Notes under the pieces: generated by a model | What the model was told of the DNA's origin: nothing | The model's database searches: none | The model's input: the letters and a program-made list of their open reading frames with translations, nothing else | In this document: positions 1 to 6,512 of the stretch, piece by piece | How positions within the stretch are numbered: position 1 is the stretch's first letter | Layout of the letters: each line of letters begins with the position of its first letter | NCBI GenBank assembly: GCA_964633975.1 | Contig: CAZWKX010000021.1 | Coordinates: 1-36,709, forward strand | Length of the DNA: 36,709 nucleotides | Origin: CAZWKX01 sp964633975 | GTDB lineage: Bacteria; Actinomycetota; Acidimicrobiia; Spongiisociales; UBA11373 | Direction: 5' to 3' | Translations under genes and position numbers: made by a program

Positions 1-7
1 CGGAAGA

Positions 8-36
8 TTGGCAAAAGAGATATTAAAATATAATAC
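8..36 (+). promoter_or_regulatory. Promoter-like sequence in the AT-rich window end
   Basis: TTGGCA at 8-13 and TAATAC at 31-36 are separated by exactly 17 bases, close to a vegetative sigma-70 promoter pointing right, antisense to recF and dnaN. It lies wholly in the AT-rich stretch that replaces the recF Walker A region. Outward promoters are common at insertion sequence ends, but no inverted repeat or transposase can be seen, and AT-rich sequence gives such matches by chance. Confidence 0.3.
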
Positions 37-127
37 TACCGACAAGCACGTTCACGCCCGGATCCGGCTCAAAGTCCAGCTGTCGGTGGCACCGGAAGTC
101 GACCAGCTGAAGCCACCGCAGCCGCAT
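23..127 (-). pseudogene. recF: RecF N-terminal fragment, interrupted at Walker A
   Basis: Reading leftward from an ATG at 127, five bases after the dnaN stop, gives a 34-residue peptide starting MRLRWLQLVDFR and reaching PGVNVLVG. This is the standard N-terminus of RecF, the SMC-like ATPase that loads RecA at gaps, and dnaN-recF is the usual order. In the family the next residues form the Walker A loop (NGxGKTN). Here the frame instead reads SIIF and stops at 23-25. The match ends at about base 37, where composition changes from GC-rich to AT-rich. The gene is therefore either disrupted by an insertion or joined to unrelated sequence at a contig end. The identity of the N-terminus is fairly certain; the cause of the break is not known. 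Confidence 0.72.
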
Positions 128-132
128 GCCGC

Positions 133-1212
133 CTACAAGCGCACCGGCATCAGCAAATACGAGAAATCGGGGCTGCCGGCGCCTCTGATCACCCCTGGCT
201 TCAACGGGTCGCTAACGTCGAGCACGACCTCATCATCATCCACGGCCGCCACCCCATCGTTGAGATACCGACTGTTGAAAGCGATCGTCATCTCTTCACC
301 CTTGTAGTCGGCCTCAACGTCTTCGCTCTCTCCTCCCACATCCTGGCGAGACACACTCAGCTCCACACCACCCTCCTGGAGCTGAAGGCGTACCGGAATG
401 TGTTCCTCCGCGACCAGCGATGCTCTATCGATTGCCTCCAGAAGGTCGTCTCTCTTGACCGTCAGATGACTCGGGTAGGTCACCGGGACCAGTTGGCGGT
501 AATTGGGAAATGTCCCCTCGATCAGACGTGCGGTCAAAGTTCCCCGATCGGAGGAAATCTTCACTTCCCGAGAACCCATTCCGATCACCAATTTTTTGCT
601 ACCAATGGTCCGTCCCAGATCACGGAGAGCCCGCACTGGCACCAGTCCTGCGATCTCAGTCTTCACCGTTGGCAGATCCCGAATCGCCAGCCGATAGGAG
701 TCAGTCGCCACCAAGCGAAGTCGACCTTCATTGCCTTCAAAAAAAACACCTGTGAGAATCGGCCGAGCATCGTCGGTCGACGCGGCGACGCAAACCTGCG
801 CCAGTGCATCCGCAAAGAGATTCCCGTCGATTTTTACTTCATGCTCCGGTGTCACCTCAGGCAAGTGCGGATAATCATCAAGTGGAAGTTCTCGGAACCT
901 GAAGCGCGGCCCCGCTCCTGTAATCCGTACCTCACCATCATCCGTTTCAATCTCCACAGCGCCGGCAGGCATCTTCCGAATCGCCTCCGTCACCAAACGA
1001 CCCGGTACCACACTCCGACCCTCTTCCGTGACTTCCACCTCGACCTTCGTACGTACCGTCACCTCGAGATCGGTCCCCGTCACATGCAAAACCGATCCCT
1101 CCACCACCAACAAAAGCCCCTGCAGAATCGGCAGTGGGGACCGTGCTCCGATAGCCCGGCCTGCTCGACTGAACACATCAGCGAGATCATCTCGTTCAGC
1201 TCGGATCTTCAC
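133..1212 (-). CDS. dnaN: DNA polymerase III beta subunit (sliding clamp)
   Basis: The 359-residue product is the ring-shaped clamp that holds the replicative polymerase on DNA. Its length is close to the usual 365-400. It begins MKIRAERDDLADVF, shows the clamp pattern SPLPILQGLLL near residue 25, and ends SYLLMPVRL, the typical C-terminus that closes the hydrophobic cleft where polymerase and other clamp-binding proteins dock. The start codon is GTG. It lies 186 bases downstream of dnaA on the same strand and is followed after five bases by recF, the classical dnaA-dnaN-recF order. No internal damage was seen. Confidence 0.97.
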   Translation of the reverse strand: MKIRAERDDLADVFSRAGRAIGARSPLPILQGLLLVVEGSVLHVTGTDLEVTVRTKVEVEVTEEGRSVVPGRLVTEAIRKMPAGAVEIETDDGEVRITGAGPRFRFRELPLDDYPHLPEVTPEHEVKIDGNLFADALAQVCVAASTDDARPILTGVFFEGNEGRLRLVATDSYRLAIRDLPTVKTEIAGLVPVRALRDLGRTIGSKKLVIGMGSREVKISSDRGTLTARLIEGTFPNYRQLVPVTYPSHLTVKRDDLLEAIDRASLVAEEHIPVRLQLQEGGVELSVSRQDVGGESEDVEADYKGEEMTIAFNSRYLNDGVAAVDDDEVVLDVSDPLKPGVIRGAGSPDFSYLLMPVRL

Positions 1213-1398
1213 AGGTTGGTCCCTTCTTCAGCTATGAAGCTAAGCAGGAATCAGTATCGTCGTTGTAGTAGGTCTTGTGGATTGGGGATAGAAACGGAAA
1301 AGGCCAGGGTGGTGAGGAGGTGGGTTTTACTGGGTGGTGGGGATAACGGGCGAGTGTTCCCCAGGTGGGCCGGTGGGGCTGTGTAATCGGTTGAGAAG
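1213..1398. other. dnaA-dnaN intergenic region with DnaA-box-like sites
   Basis: In mycobacteria and Streptomyces the origin lies between dnaA and dnaN. This 186-base gap holds TGGGGATAA at 1338-1346 (complement TTATCCCCA, one mismatch to TTATCCACA) and TGTGGATTG at 1276-1284 (two mismatches). It is short and not especially AT-rich. It may form one half of a split origin together with the region upstream of dnaA, or simply contain the dnaN promoter. Confidence 0.4.
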
Positions 1399-2766
1399 TC
1401 ATACGGTTACCCGCAGACTTTGTAACAGGGCTGTGACTTGATCGAAGAGACCTTGGTCGGTCTGTATGAGGTCCTTGACGGTCTTGATGCCGTGCATCAC
1501 GGTGGTGTGGTCGCGGTTACCGAAGAGAGCGCCAATCTTTGGGAGAGAGAGGTCGGTGAGCTCTCGGCAGAGATACATGCCGACCTGCCGAGCTCGGGCA
1601 AGCGGTTGTCGGCGGCTCGGACCTTCCAGGTCAGTGATTGTGGTGTCGAAAGCGCTGGCCGTGGCACCGAGGATTTGTCCTGGCGAGATGGGTGCCGTCG
1701 TGTGGGCGGGTACGAGATCTTGCAGTACGTCTGCAGCGATTTCTAGATCGATGGTCTCGTGGGTCAACGCCGCGTAGGCGGTCACTCGGGTCAAAGCCCC
1801 CTCGAGCTCTCGGATGTTGAGAATCACACGATCGGCAATGAACTGAAGGACCTCTTCGGGGATCTGCTGAGGGGCAAAAGCCGCGTTCTTGCGCAAGATG
1901 GCCAAACGGGTCTCGACGTCGGGAGGCTGGATATCCGTGGTGAGACCCCATTCGAAGCGACTTCGAATGCGGTCCTCGAGGTTGGCGAGGCCTCGAGGAG
2001 GCCGGTCGGAGCTGAATACGAGCTGGCGGCCCGATTCATAAAGTGCGTTGAAAGTGTGGAAGAACTCCTCGAGTATCTGCTCCTTCCCCTCCAGAAACTG
2101 GACATCATCGAGTAGGAAGACGTCGATGCTGCGATATCGGGTCTTAAATTCGTCCATGCGCTTGCGGCGGATACAGTCGATGAAGTCGTTGACGAAATGC
2201 TCGGAGCTGATGTAGCAGACGTTGAGATGGGGATGGAGGTCTCGGGTATGGAGGGCGATGGCTTGAAGGAGGTGTGTCTTGCCGAGGCCGGCACCTGCGT
2301 AGATGAAGAGAGGGTTGTAGTGATTGCCCGGCTGTTCGGCGATGGCCATGGCGGCAGCATGCGCAAAGCGATTCGACGGCCCGACGACGAAGTTCTCGAA
2401 GCTGTATTTAGGGGCTATGCGCGTCGGCATCTCGGATTCGCGGTCGGGCTCGGGAACGGAGCTGGGGAGTTCGTCCAGGTCGTCGTCGATGTCAACAGAG
2501 GGGTAGTCGGCCGTCGGCCGAGCGTGCATGACGAGGATGGAGTCGGGGCCGAAGACGGCTTGAACCGTCTCTTCAATGATCGTGTGATGCTTGTCGTTGA
2601 TCCACCGGAGGTGGAACTCGGTAGGGACCGTGAGATGGGCCGTCGTGTCGTTGATGGTGTCGAGCTGGAGATCAGACAGCCAGGTCTGCCACGTGATTGG
2701 TGTCACACTGCTACGAAGAATTTGTCGGAAGAGTTCCCATTTGTCGCTTGGTGAAGGCGCCTCCAC
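1399..2766 (-). CDS. dnaA: Chromosomal replication initiator DnaA
   Basis: This 455-residue AAA+ protein binds DnaA boxes and melts the origin. Domain I covers about residues 1-75 and an acidic linker about 85-118. The ATPase core starts near residue 120, with Walker A AGAGLGKTHL at 157-166 and Walker B VFLLDDVQFL at 216-225. The C-terminal domain IV carries the DnaA signature GNRDHTTVMHGI. The first Walker A residue is Ala where most DnaA proteins have Gly. The start is GTG, supported by GGAGG at 2772-2776 five bases upstream. It is transcribed leftward, divergent from rpmH, and DnaA-box-like sites in its leader suggest autoregulation. Confidence 0.97.
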   Translation of the reverse strand: MEAPSPSDKWELFRQILRSSVTPITWQTWLSDLQLDTINDTTAHLTVPTEFHLRWINDKHHTIIEETVQAVFGPDSILVMHARPTADYPSVDIDDDLDELPSSVPEPDRESEMPTRIAPKYSFENFVVGPSNRFAHAAAMAIAEQPGNHYNPLFIYAGAGLGKTHLLQAIALHTRDLHPHLNVCYISSEHFVNDFIDCIRRKRMDEFKTRYRSIDVFLLDDVQFLEGKEQILEEFFHTFNALYESGRQLVFSSDRPPRGLANLEDRIRSRFEWGLTTDIQPPDVETRLAILRKNAAFAPQQIPEEVLQFIADRVILNIRELEGALTRVTAYAALTHETIDLEIAADVLQDLVPAHTTAPISPGQILGATASAFDTTITDLEGPSRRQPLARARQVGMYLCRELTDLSLPKIGALFGNRDHTTVMHGIKTVKDLIQTDQGLFDQVTALLQSLRVTV

Positions 2767-2801
2767 ACTGTCCTCCGTGTACCTGCTCCAACCACTCCAG
2801 G

Positions 2802-2835
2802 CTTCTCCACAGCCCTATCCACACCTGTGGAGAAG
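2802..2835. promoter_or_regulatory. Inverted DnaA-box cluster upstream of dnaA
   Basis: A perfect 10-base inverted repeat, CTTCTCCACA and TGTGGAGAAG, has a third box-like site, CTATCCACA, in its 14-base centre. All three share the CCACA core of DnaA boxes. The cluster lies 36 bases upstream of the dnaA GTG, so DnaA binding here could serve initiation, dnaA autorepression, or both. Confidence 0.55.
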
Positions 2836-3006
2836 AGCGCACACCCCATGGTGCGACTACTACTAGCCATCAATTACGCCTCGAAACCGGTTGAAGGGGA
2901 AGTACTACCGGAAACCCCGCGCGACAAGCGAGTGTAGGAGCCGGCCAGAGGGCGAGACAAGTATGACAAAACCGCGCGTATCAGCGTGTCGGGTGAGACA
3001 ACAGAC

Positions 3007-3040
3007 GGCAAAAACTGTTGTAAATCAACCGTTTTTCGCC
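3007..3040. repeat. Hairpin in the dnaA-rpmH intergenic region
   Basis: The arms are GGC-AAAAAC-T-GTTG and CAAC-C-GTTTTT-C-GCC around a TAAAT loop, with one T/C mismatch and one unpaired C. The A-rich and T-rich arms make it look like a bidirectional terminator, but it lies between divergent genes where no transcript should end. It could be an origin element or an attenuator in the dnaA leader. Confidence 0.45.
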
Positions 3041-3157
3041 TGGCGGTCGAGCGGTGCGTGGAGGCCGCTGGCCCGATATGGGGGAAGCCAATCTTTCGCG
3101 AGGCAAGTGCGTTTTGCGCGAGCCGGCCTTGGCGGCCTTGGTGCGGCACCCCCACCT

Positions 3158-3186
3158 TTGACAAGGTAGGCGGGCATTCGTAACCT
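3158..3186 (+). promoter_or_regulatory. Promoter for rpmH-rnpA
   Basis: A perfect -35 hexamer TTGACA (3158-3163) and TAACCT (3181-3186) are 17 bases apart. Transcription would start near 3193, about 30 bases before the rpmH ATG. This is the strongest vegetative promoter match in the window, as expected for a ribosomal protein gene. Confidence 0.65.
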
Positions 3187-3222
3187 GGCGCCCCGACGCA
3201 CCGACCGATCAGAGCAATCCTC

Positions 3223-3357
3223 ATGAAACGGACGTATCAGCCCAACGCTCGTCGACGCAAGCGGAGACATGGATTTCGAGCCCGCATGCGGACACGCGCC
3301 GGCCGCGCCATCATCAAACGGCGCCGCCAGAAAGGACGTCAGCGCCTCGCCGCGTAG
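3223..3357 (+). CDS. rpmH: 50S ribosomal protein L34
   Basis: A 44-residue, very basic protein starting MKRTYQPNARRRKRRHGF and ending in an RQRLAA tail is L34, with the universal KRTYQPN start and HGFRARM motif. It is a structural part of the large ribosomal subunit. It heads the rightward operon rpmH-rnpA-yidD-yidC-jag, behind a good promoter at 3158-3186. The downstream rnpA frame opens inside this gene: its only usual start codon lies at 3269, giving an 89-base overlap. Confidence 0.96.
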   Translation: MKRTYQPNARRRKRRHGFRARMRTRAGRAIIKRRRQKGRQRLAA

Positions 3358-3673
3358 AGGTCGCTCCTTTTCGTCGCTTCGGGGGAGAGCCGATTTCCGG
3401 AGGGTGTGTCAGACCGGGTCTCGCTCCGAGGTCGAGGGCATAGTGCTGATCTCGGCCTCAGGCGGGGCCGATTCGCCACGGGTGGGCGTTGTTGTGGGAC
3501 GGCAAGTCGGTGGCGCGGTGGACCGCAATCGAGTGAAACGCAGGATACGAGAGGCAATGGCCCGGGCGGGGCTGAAAGGGAACAGAGACTACGTCGTGAT
3601 CGCCAAGCGGCCGGCCCGCCGTGCTTCGGTGGAAGATCTCGTAGCCTGGGTTGCCGAAGTGATGGAGGTTTGA
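3269..3673 (+). CDS. rnpA: Ribonuclease P protein component, N-terminus overlapping rpmH
   Basis: RnpA is the protein cofactor that helps the RNase P ribozyme mature tRNA 5' ends. The 134-residue frame has the RNase P signature DRNRVKRRIREA in its middle and a C-terminal strand DYVVIAKRPARR. Homology should begin around SLRGRADFRRV (residue 36 onward). From there back to the ATG at 3269 I find no ATG, GTG, TTG or CTG codon in frame, so translation must begin inside rpmH at 3269 or at a rare codon. A GGAG at 3263-3266 is only two bases from that ATG. The stop TGA is followed directly by the yidD GTG. Identity is certain, the start is not. Confidence 0.92.
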   Translation: MDFEPACGHAPAAPSSNGAARKDVSASPRRGRSFSSLRGRADFRRVCQTGSRSEVEGIVLISASGGADSPRVGVVVGRQVGGAVDRNRVKRRIREAMARAGLKGNRDYVVIAKRPARRASVEDLVAWVAEVMEV

Positions 3674-3928
3674 GTGGAGCAGGTGTGGAGAGCGGCTCGG
3701 GATCGACCGACGCATTGCCTTCGGACCTTTGTTCGGCTCTATAGCCGTCGAGTGTCGCCTCTCCTGGGCCGCCGGTGCAGGTATCTGCCGACCTGCTCGG
3801 CATACGCGTACCAGGCGATCGGGGAGCACGGGGTGATAAGGGGAACGTGGCTGGTGATCAAGAGGGTTGGTCGATGTCATCCCTTTGGTGGAGCGGGGTA
3901 CGACCCGGTGCCGAGGAGGGCGAGGTAG
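3674..3928 (+). CDS. yidD: Membrane protein insertion efficiency factor YidD
   Basis: This 84-residue protein has the YidD pattern: an amphipathic N-terminus, RRVSPLLGRRCRYLPTCSAYA with the conserved cysteines, and GRCHPFGGAGYDPVP at the C-terminal side. YidD sits at the inner face of the membrane and improves insertion of YidC and Sec substrates. It starts at a GTG immediately after the rnpA stop and ends three bases before yidC, so the three genes are almost certainly translated from one mRNA. Confidence 0.94.
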   Translation: MEQVWRAARDRPTHCLRTFVRLYSRRVSPLLGRRCRYLPTCSAYAYQAIGEHGVIRGTWLVIKRVGRCHPFGGAGYDPVPRRAR

Positions 3929-3931
3929 GCC

Positions 3932-4912
3932 GTGAGCTGGCTGCATAAAGGCTTCGGTGCGGCGATTACCTTTTTCTACCAGGGCATTCCTAGTTTGGGC
4001 GTAGCGATCATCCTGTTGACGATCGCGGTCAACATGGTGATGTTCCCGCTGACGCTGAAGCAGACGCGATCGATGCGCAAGATGCAGGAGCTGCAGCCGG
4101 ATATCAAACAGCTGCAGCGTGATCTGAAGCACGACAAGCAGGCGCTGCAGCAGGCGACGATGGAGTTGTATCGGGAGCGGGGTGTGAACCCGTTGGCGGG
4201 TTGTCTGCCGTTGGTGCTCCAGCTGCCGGTTTGGTGGGCGGTCTTTCAAGTGCTGCGGTCGTTCGCGGGGGCAAATCCGACGGCGTATGTGATCAAGGGC
4301 TGGCGCCTGTTCACACACATCACCGATTGGAAGGTGGCTGTCGACCAAGGGCTGGCCGCGGTTGGCGCGTGGAAAGACTTCCTGTGGATGGATTTAGGAG
4401 TAACTCCCAGCGCAGCGTTCAGGGAGAGCTTTGTGACTGCCATCCCTTACTTGGTGACGATCTTGGTGGTGATGGGCACGGCCTATTACCAGCAGGCGCA
4501 GACGCAGGCGAAGCAGAAGAATCAGATGGCAGAGGGGGAGAAGACGCCGGGGCAAGCATTGATGAAAGTGATGCCGTTCTTCTTTGGTTTCATCTCGTTC
4601 ACGCTGCCGGCGGGATTGGTTGTGTACTTTGCGGCGAGTCAGATCTTTCGGATCGGCCAGCAGGGATTGATCATTTGGTTGGACGGGAGGCATGAGGCGC
4701 AGGTGGAGACGGAGACGGCGTCCGAGAAGAAGGTGCGGCGGCAGAGAGGGGTGCCGGAGCGGCCCGGGAGGGCAGCGGAGCCGGAGAGGCCACCGCGGCC
4801 GGCGTCACCGGAGAGGCGACCGAGATTGGCTGAGGGAGATCGTGGACCGGGCGCGGAGGCGCGGTTCGAAGGGGGACAGAAGGCGCGTGGCAAGAAGCGC
4901 AAGAGGAGATGA
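3932..4912 (+). CDS. yidC: Membrane protein insertase YidC (Oxa1 family)
   Basis: YidC inserts and folds inner-membrane proteins. The 326-residue protein lacks the large periplasmic domain of proteobacterial YidC, as in Gram-positive bacteria. A first membrane segment around residues 21-40 is followed by the cytoplasmic hairpin (QTRSMRKMQELQPDIKQL), the conserved GVNPLAGCLPLVLQLP, and later segments near 168-185 and 211-235. The last 75 residues are a basic, Pro/Arg-rich tail likely to touch ribosomes. When aligned on the conserved Pro39, the groove Arg (R366 in E. coli, R73 in B. subtilis SpoIIIJ) corresponds to Asn34 here. It starts at GTG and its stop overlaps the jag ATG. Confidence 0.95.
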   Translation: MSWLHKGFGAAITFFYQGIPSLGVAIILLTIAVNMVMFPLTLKQTRSMRKMQELQPDIKQLQRDLKHDKQALQQATMELYRERGVNPLAGCLPLVLQLPVWWAVFQVLRSFAGANPTAYVIKGWRLFTHITDWKVAVDQGLAAVGAWKDFLWMDLGVTPSAAFRESFVTAIPYLVTILVVMGTAYYQQAQTQAKQKNQMAEGEKTPGQALMKVMPFFFGFISFTLPAGLVVYFAASQIFRIGQQGLIIWLDGRHEAQVETETASEKKVRRQRGVPERPGRAAEPERPPRPASPERRPRLAEGDRGPGAEARFEGGQKARGKKRKRR

Positions 4913-5799
4913 TGGAGATGGAGGACTGGGTGGAGGTACGGGCTAGAGACGTTGACGAAGCCGTGGAGCATGCTCTCAAGGAGCTTGGAGGCATCTCGAG
5001 GGACGCGGTGGAGATAGAGGTGATCGAGGAGCCGAGGCGGCGGTTCCTCGGTGTCGGCGGGCGAGATGCCGTGGTGAGAGTGAAGCCTTTGGCCCGGAGG
5101 AAGCCGCGGCGCCGTCGTCAGAAGGGGGGAGCCAAGGATTCGAGAGTGACTTCGGGAGGAGAGAAGAGCAGAGCTGCAGGGGGCGGCGCTCGACCGGGGC
5201 CCGGCAAGGGCAACGGGAAGAAGGAGAACAAGGCCGGCGCCAAGAAGGAAACGAAGGCGGCGAGGAGCGACACACGGGGGAAGTCGGGGTCCAAGGAGAA
5301 GGCGGGGCCGCCGAGGCAGCCGCGCACAGCGGAGGGAGAGAAAGTGAACGTCAATGATCAGGCTGGCGTCGTTTCGGACTTCCTCGAAGGGTTGTTGGAT
5401 GCGTTCGGGATCGAAGGCGCGGTGAATGTGAGGGTCGATGAGGATGTGATCTACGCCGATGTGTCCGGCGGGCAGAGTGAGGCCTTGGTGGGGCAGAAGG
5501 GAGCCATTCTGCAGGCGGTGCTCGAGCTTGCGCGGACGGTTGTGCAGAGGAAAACTCAGGCTGGGGCGAGGCTGCGGCTCGACATAGGTGGATATGTGGA
5601 GAGGCGGCGGGAAGCTCTGAAGATCTACGCGGGCCGACTGGCCCAGAAGGTAGCGGCTGAAGGCGGAGAGATCATGTTGGAGGCGATGAACCCTGCGGAT
5701 AGGAAGGTGGTTCACGATGCCGTTGCGGAGGTGGAGGGCGTCAGGTCGTTTTCGGAGGGGGAAGAGCCGGATCGATCTGTTGTGATCGCGGCGGAATAG
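4909..5799 (+). CDS. jag: Jag/KhpB RNA-binding protein
   Basis: The 296-residue protein has the three Jag parts. Residues 1-57 form a Jag_N domain (VEVRARDVDEAVEHAL ... RRFLGVGGRDAVV). Residues 60-148 are a Lys/Gly/Ala-rich linker of low complexity. From about 150 a KH domain carries the VGQKGA loop, and the last 70 residues form an R3H domain with RKVVH. KhpB binds many RNAs with KhpA in Gram-positive bacteria and affects cell elongation. It overlaps yidC by four bases (ATGA type). The basic linker is long for the family, like the YidC tail just upstream. Confidence 0.93.
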   Translation: MMEMEDWVEVRARDVDEAVEHALKELGGISRDAVEIEVIEEPRRRFLGVGGRDAVVRVKPLARRKPRRRRQKGGAKDSRVTSGGEKSRAAGGGARPGPGKGNGKKENKAGAKKETKAARSDTRGKSGSKEKAGPPRQPRTAEGEKVNVNDQAGVVSDFLEGLLDAFGIEGAVNVRVDEDVIYADVSGGQSEALVGQKGAILQAVLELARTVVQRKTQAGARLRLDIGGYVERRREALKIYAGRLAQKVAAEGGEIMLEAMNPADRKVVHDAVAEVEGVRSFSEGEEPDRSVVIAAE

Positions 5800-5813
5800 A
5801 CGTCTCTTCGCCT

Positions 5814-5829
5814 GGTTTCACGTGAAACG
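5814..5829. promoter_or_regulatory. parS: parS centromere site
   Basis: The 14-base palindrome GTTTCACGTGAAAC at 5815-5828 is the core of the ParB target TGTTTCACGTGAAACA; only the two outermost bases differ (G at both ends). ParB-CTP clamps load at such sites and spread to form the partition complex. It lies about 3 kb from oriC, in the gap before rsmG and under 1.5 kb from parB. I found no second copy in the window. Confidence 0.93.
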
Positions 5830-5853
5830 GTGGAGGCCGGCGCCGCAACGTCT

Positions 5854-5867
5854 TACGATGGCGTCTT
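5854..5867 (+). promoter_or_regulatory. Candidate leaderless -10 element before rsmG
   Basis: TACGAT at 5854-5859 fits the actinobacterial -10 pattern TAnnnT. The rsmG ATG begins 8 bases after it, so transcription would start at or next to the start codon. No good -35 and no ribosome binding site is present. The same arrangement recurs before the genes at 16089 and 26352. Confidence 0.4.
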
Positions 5868-6512
5868 ATGGAAGCCGGCCTTGTCGCCAAGAACGCTGCC
5901 CAGTGGGCAGGGTTCGCCCTCGATGACCGGCAATTTGGACTCCTTGAGGCGTTTTCGAAGTGGCTCGTCGCTGAGGCTATTCCGGCGGGTGGCCTCGGGC
6001 CCCGAGAGGGTCGTCGGCTTTGGACCAGACACATTGGCGATTCTCTAGTGTTTGCTGCCGGGTGGGATCAGGCTCCACCGGAGATTCTCGATGTAGGTTC
6101 AGGTGTCGGCCTGCCCGGTATTCCCTTGGCGATTCTCTGGCCGGAATGTGCCGTGACTCTGCTCGACAGGGGAGCGCGCCGGATTAGGCTGCTGCACAGG
6201 ATCGTTCGTGTCCTCGCTCTACCCAATGTCACGATTGCCCAAGGCGACGCGTTCGCGGTGGCAGACGAGTGGGCGGGGTTGGTGTTCCGAGGGGGAGTGA
6301 GGGCCGTTGAGGCGGTTGGATTGGCGGCTCGTCTGTTGACGGCCGGCGGAAAATCCGTGCTGGGTTTGAGCCGGCGAGCAGAGGTGCCGGAACGAAGTAG
6401 CGACCTCGTGGGGATAGCTGAGGCCTTGGGTCTCTCGGCACGGGTGGTGGAGGTGCCTCCGACAATCCTTGACGGTCCTGCGTGGCTCCTTATCATGCAG
6501 TCCAGTGATTAG
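5868..6512 (+). CDS. rsmG: 16S rRNA (guanine527-N7)-methyltransferase RsmG
   Basis: RsmG (GidB) methylates G527 of 16S rRNA with S-adenosylmethionine; its loss gives low-level streptomycin resistance. The 214-residue protein has RRLWTRHIGDSL and the SAM-binding loop ILDVGSGVGLPGIPLAIL around residues 73-90, followed by LLDRGARRIRLL. The C-terminal VFRGGVRAVE segment stands where the family has an [RS]ARA motif. Length is normal. It is the first gene after parS, and the probable parA GTG overlaps its end by 8 bases, the gidB-parA-parB order typical of origins. Confidence 0.95.
   Translation: MEAGLVAKNAAQWAGFALDDRQFGLLEAFSKWLVAEAIPAGGLGPREGRRLWTRHIGDSLVFAAGWDQAPPEILDVGSGVGLPGIPLAILWPECAVTLLDRGARRIRLLHRIVRVLALPNVTIAQGDAFAVADEWAGLVFRGGVRAVEAVGLAARLLTAGGKSVLGLSRRAEVPERSSDLVGIAEALGLSARVVEVPPTILDGPAWLLIMQSSD

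Larger units (their letters stand above)
2767..3222. other. Probable origin region (oriC) between dnaA and rpmH
   Basis: This 456-base gap has no convincing gene. Close to dnaA it holds CTTCTCCACA (2802-2811) and its exact inverted copy TGTGGAGAAG (2826-2835) around CTATCCACA (2815-2823), which differs from the DnaA box TTATCCACA by one base. Further right lie a short AT-richer stretch with a hairpin (3007-3040) and an rpmH promoter (3158-3186). Divergent dnaA and rpmH genes and a nearby parS support an origin here. No long AT-rich unwinding element is obvious, so the boundaries are uncertain. Confidence 0.6.

Noticed and set aside
8..307. A TTG-started 99-codon plus-strand frame at the window start
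   Set aside because: It overlaps the recF fragment and the dnaN end on the other strand and shows no domain; its TTG is the same base run as the promoter-like -35.
400..1386. A 328-codon plus-strand frame opposite dnaN
   Set aside because: dnaN is certain on the other strand; this frame has no domain or ribosome binding site.
4639..5715. A 358-codon minus-strand frame opposite yidC and jag
   Set aside because: Pro/Leu/Arg-rich mirror of the basic yidC tail and jag linker; no family features.
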